The notes under the pieces: model-generated
What the model saw: only the letters and a program-made list of their open reading frames with translations
What the model was told of the DNA's origin: nothing
Database searches by the model: none
Translations under genes and position numbers: made by a program
From: DASRSE01 sp035656655
Lineage (GTDB): Bacteria > Planctomycetota > Planctomycetia > Pirellulales > DASRSE01
Assembly (NCBI GenBank): GCA_035656655.1
Contig: DASRSE010000300.1
Location: 1 to 7,730, forward strand
Length of the DNA: 7,730 bases
Direction of reading: 5' to 3'
Shown here: piece after piece, positions 6,381-7,730 of the stretch
How the letters are laid out: each line of letters opens with the position of its first letter
How positions within the stretch are numbered: the first letter of the stretch is position 1

Positions 6381-6595
6381 CCCAGGCTCCCGCCGGATTT
6401 CGGCACGCTGCGAGACGAGCGCGATTTTCACGCTTCTGGTTCAGTATCGGGCCGCCGAGCGGGCGGAATTGAGAAAGGCCAGAAAGCGACCGGTTTTATC
6501 TCATGCGGCGACTCTGGCGGCGCGCGGCGCTGGGATTTCTGCGGGTCGCGCCGGTCGTAGCAGCCGCTGGCCGGGCTCGCCGCAGGGGCGCGGCC

Positions 6596-7309
6596 TCAGC
6601 AAACCAAGCCCTTCATCTCGCGGACCGCCTGCTCCATGCCCACCATCATTGCGCGGGCGATGATGCTGTGGCCAATGTTCAGTTCGTGCATCTCGGCAAT
6701 CGCCGCCACCGGCTGCACGTTGCGATAGGTCAGCCCGTGACCGGCATGCAAGGTCAGCCCCAATTGGCGGACGAGCTTGCCGCTTTGCGCCAGAGTCTGA
6801 AGCTCGGCGGTCTGCGCAGCTCCCAGCGCGGCGTCGGCATAACGGCCGGTGTGCAATTCGACCGCCTGCGCTTGCAGCGTCTGAGCCATTTCGATTTGGC
6901 GCGGGTCGGGGTCGAGAAACAAGCTCACGGCGATCCCTGCCGCTTGCAACTGCGCGACCGCGTCGCGGACCGCATCGCGATGCTTGAGGATGTCGAGTCC
7001 GCCTTCAGTGGTCACCTCTTCGCGCCGTTCAGGAACGAGAGTTGCTTGATTCGGCTTCACGCGGCAGGCGATTTCCAGCACGTCCGCATTGCAAGCCAGC
7101 TCGAGGTTCAATTTGACGGTCACGGTCTGACGCAAAATCTGGAGATCGCGATCTTGAATATGCCGCCGATCCTCGCGGAGATGGAGGGTGATGCCGTCGG
7201 CGCCGCCCAATTCGGCCAACGTCGCGGCCCAGACCGGATCGGGTTCGTACGTCCGCCGCGCTTGACGCACCGTCGCGACGTGATCAATGTTGACACCCAG
7301 CTCAGGCAT
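6596..7309 (-). CDS. pdxJ: Pyridoxine 5'-phosphate synthase PdxJ
   Basis: PdxJ closes the ring in the DXP-dependent route to vitamin B6. It condenses 1-deoxy-D-xylulose 5-phosphate with 3-amino-2-oxopropyl phosphate to pyridoxine 5'-phosphate (EC 2.6.99.2), as a cytoplasmic TIM-barrel oligomer. The 237 residues match the family length. Visible signatures are LGVNIDHVATVRQARRT (4-20), GITLHLREDRRHI (39-51) with H43, KLNLELA (66-72) with E70, AGHGLTYRNV (189-198) with H191, and the C-terminal phosphate-binding ELNIGHSIIARA (209-220). H43, E70 and H191 correspond to H45, E72 and H193 of E. coli PdxJ, as remembered, so the active site is intact. The start at 7309 gives the canonical 'MPELGVNIDH' opening; a GGAA lies 8 bases before it. 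An in-frame ATG at 7372 would add 21 residues not seen in the family. Unlike in many proteobacteria, no acpS or recO neighbour is visible on this side. Confidence 0.97.
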   Translation of the reverse strand: MPELGVNIDHVATVRQARRTYEPDPVWAATLAELGGADGITLHLREDRRHIQDRDLQILRQTVTVKLNLELACNADVLEIACRVKPNQATLVPERREEVTTEGGLDILKHRDAVRDAVAQLQAAGIAVSLFLDPDPRQIEMAQTLQAQAVELHTGRYADAALGAAQTAELQTLAQSGKLVRQLGLTLHAGHGLTYRNVQPVAAIAEMHELNIGHSIIARAMMVGMEQAVREMKGLVC

Positions 7310-7514
7310 GAAACAGTTCCGCGAAAAAAGGACGATCACACCTTCCCCAGGGCGGCGGCCCCAGGTTCGCACCGCGCGGCTTGCTCAAGAAGCCATTCAT
7401 CGAACACCGGCTGCGGTTTCGATCATCGTCGATCCAGCCAGCCTTGTAAAGCAGCCGCTGCGCCGAGGCAGAGCCGATTTGGCCATCGCAACGGAACGCT
7501 GAACCCGACCGCCG

Positions 7515-7594
7515 TACAGTGGGACAAGCACGGCGGAACGCCATGCGCGGGCCGACCACGTTTCTCGACCACTGTAGGGTGCGGACCAGCACCC
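7515..7594. repeat. Compact inverted-repeat element
   Basis: TACAGTGG (7515-7522) and CCACTGTA (7569-7576) are perfect 8-base inverted repeats enclosing a GGCG-gaa-CGCC hairpin (7532-7542). Directly after comes GGGTGC (7577-7582) against GCACCC (7589-7594). The wording, a 'gtGGGACAAGC...' half followed by 'TAGGGTGCGGACCAGCACCC', resembles a dispersed intergenic repeat that I associate with planctomycete and other environmental genomes. That resemblance is from memory and unverified. Confidence 0.5.
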
Positions 7595-7671
7595 CTTTCA
7601 AGCTAGCATGGTTGGGTTTGGAGATGGCGCTGTTGGAGAAGGCGGGCGGTCGAGACGTGTTTTTCGCGGAG

Positions 7672-7701
7672 GCCGCCGGTCCGTTTAGGCGGCGGCTTTT
7701 T
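7672..7701 (+). terminator. Terminator-like hairpin
   Basis: GCCGCCG (7672-7678) pairs perfectly with CGGCGGC (7690-7696) around an 11-base loop and is followed by five T (7697-7701). The form suits a plus-strand intrinsic terminator, yet no plus-strand gene is recognised between 6036 and this point. It may therefore belong to an unseen transcript or be a chance GC-rich hairpin. Confidence 0.45.
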
Positions 7702-7730
7702 CGGGCCACGGGTTGTTTTATAGAACTGCT

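Larger units (their letters stand above)
7310..7730. other. Region upstream of pdxJ, no convincing gene
   Basis: The 421 bases hold the pdxJ promoter region next to 7309, a compact inverted-repeat element (7515-7594) and a terminator-like hairpin (7672-7701). Frames open on both strands are Arg/Ser/Pro-rich with no recognisable domain. A plus-strand ATG at 7624 begins a frame (MALLEKAGGRDVFFAEAAG...) that stays open to the window edge. It could be the start of a gene cut by the window, but the terminator-like hairpin inside it argues against that. Confidence 0.45.

Noticed and set aside
6503..7606. 367-residue plus-strand frame antisense to pdxJ
   Set aside because: It is a shadow of pdxJ, which has intact active-site residues and normal length.
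7302..7709. 135-residue minus-strand frame upstream of and overlapping pdxJ
   Set aside because: It runs through the inverted-repeat element, is Arg/Ser-rich, has no domain, and overlaps the pdxJ start in another frame.
1..7730. CRISPR array, tRNA, rRNA, transposase, toxin-antitoxin or defence genes
   Set aside because: No regularly spaced repeats, tRNA cloverleaf, rRNA core or recognisable protein of these classes was seen.

Overview
The window is a GC-rich bacterial chromosomal segment carrying seven complete protein genes, most of them metabolic and with no obvious operon linking them. Several traits suggest a planctomycete (Pirellulales-like): convergent and divergent single genes with long gaps, mostly missing Shine-Dalgarno sequences, a TPR lipoprotein, orphan biosynthetic genes, and intergenic inverted-repeat elements. 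This assignment is inference, because there is no rRNA or marker gene to settle it.

Layout. A minus-strand trpD (207-1238, tryptophan synthesis) is divergent from a plus-strand YbgC/4HBT-type acyl-CoA thioesterase (1454-1861). A minus-strand TPR protein with a lipoprotein-like signal (1947-2897) converges on the thioesterase and diverges from a small plus-strand protein of unknown function (3150-3584). A 717-base stretch without a convincing gene follows (3585-4301). It holds a perfect 8+8 palindrome, several hairpins that look like an intergenic repeat, a strong rho-independent terminator, and the promoter region of the next gene. That gene is a siroheme/[4Fe-4S] sulfite reductase (4302-6035), closest by eye to the ferredoxin-dependent plant/cyanobacterial type. 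A small two-helix membrane protein (6099-6380, minus) converges on it, followed upstream by pdxJ (6596-7309, minus; vitamin B6 synthesis). The last 421 bases have no convincing gene but contain a compact inverted-repeat element and a terminator-like hairpin.

How the genes relate. TrpD, sulfite reductase and PdxJ supply tryptophan, reduced sulfur and pyridoxal phosphate, so the segment reads as housekeeping anabolism scattered singly rather than clustered. I see no transposase, CRISPR array, toxin-antitoxin pair, phage gene or defence system. The parts least explained are the two intergenic blocks, 3585-4024 and 7515-7701.
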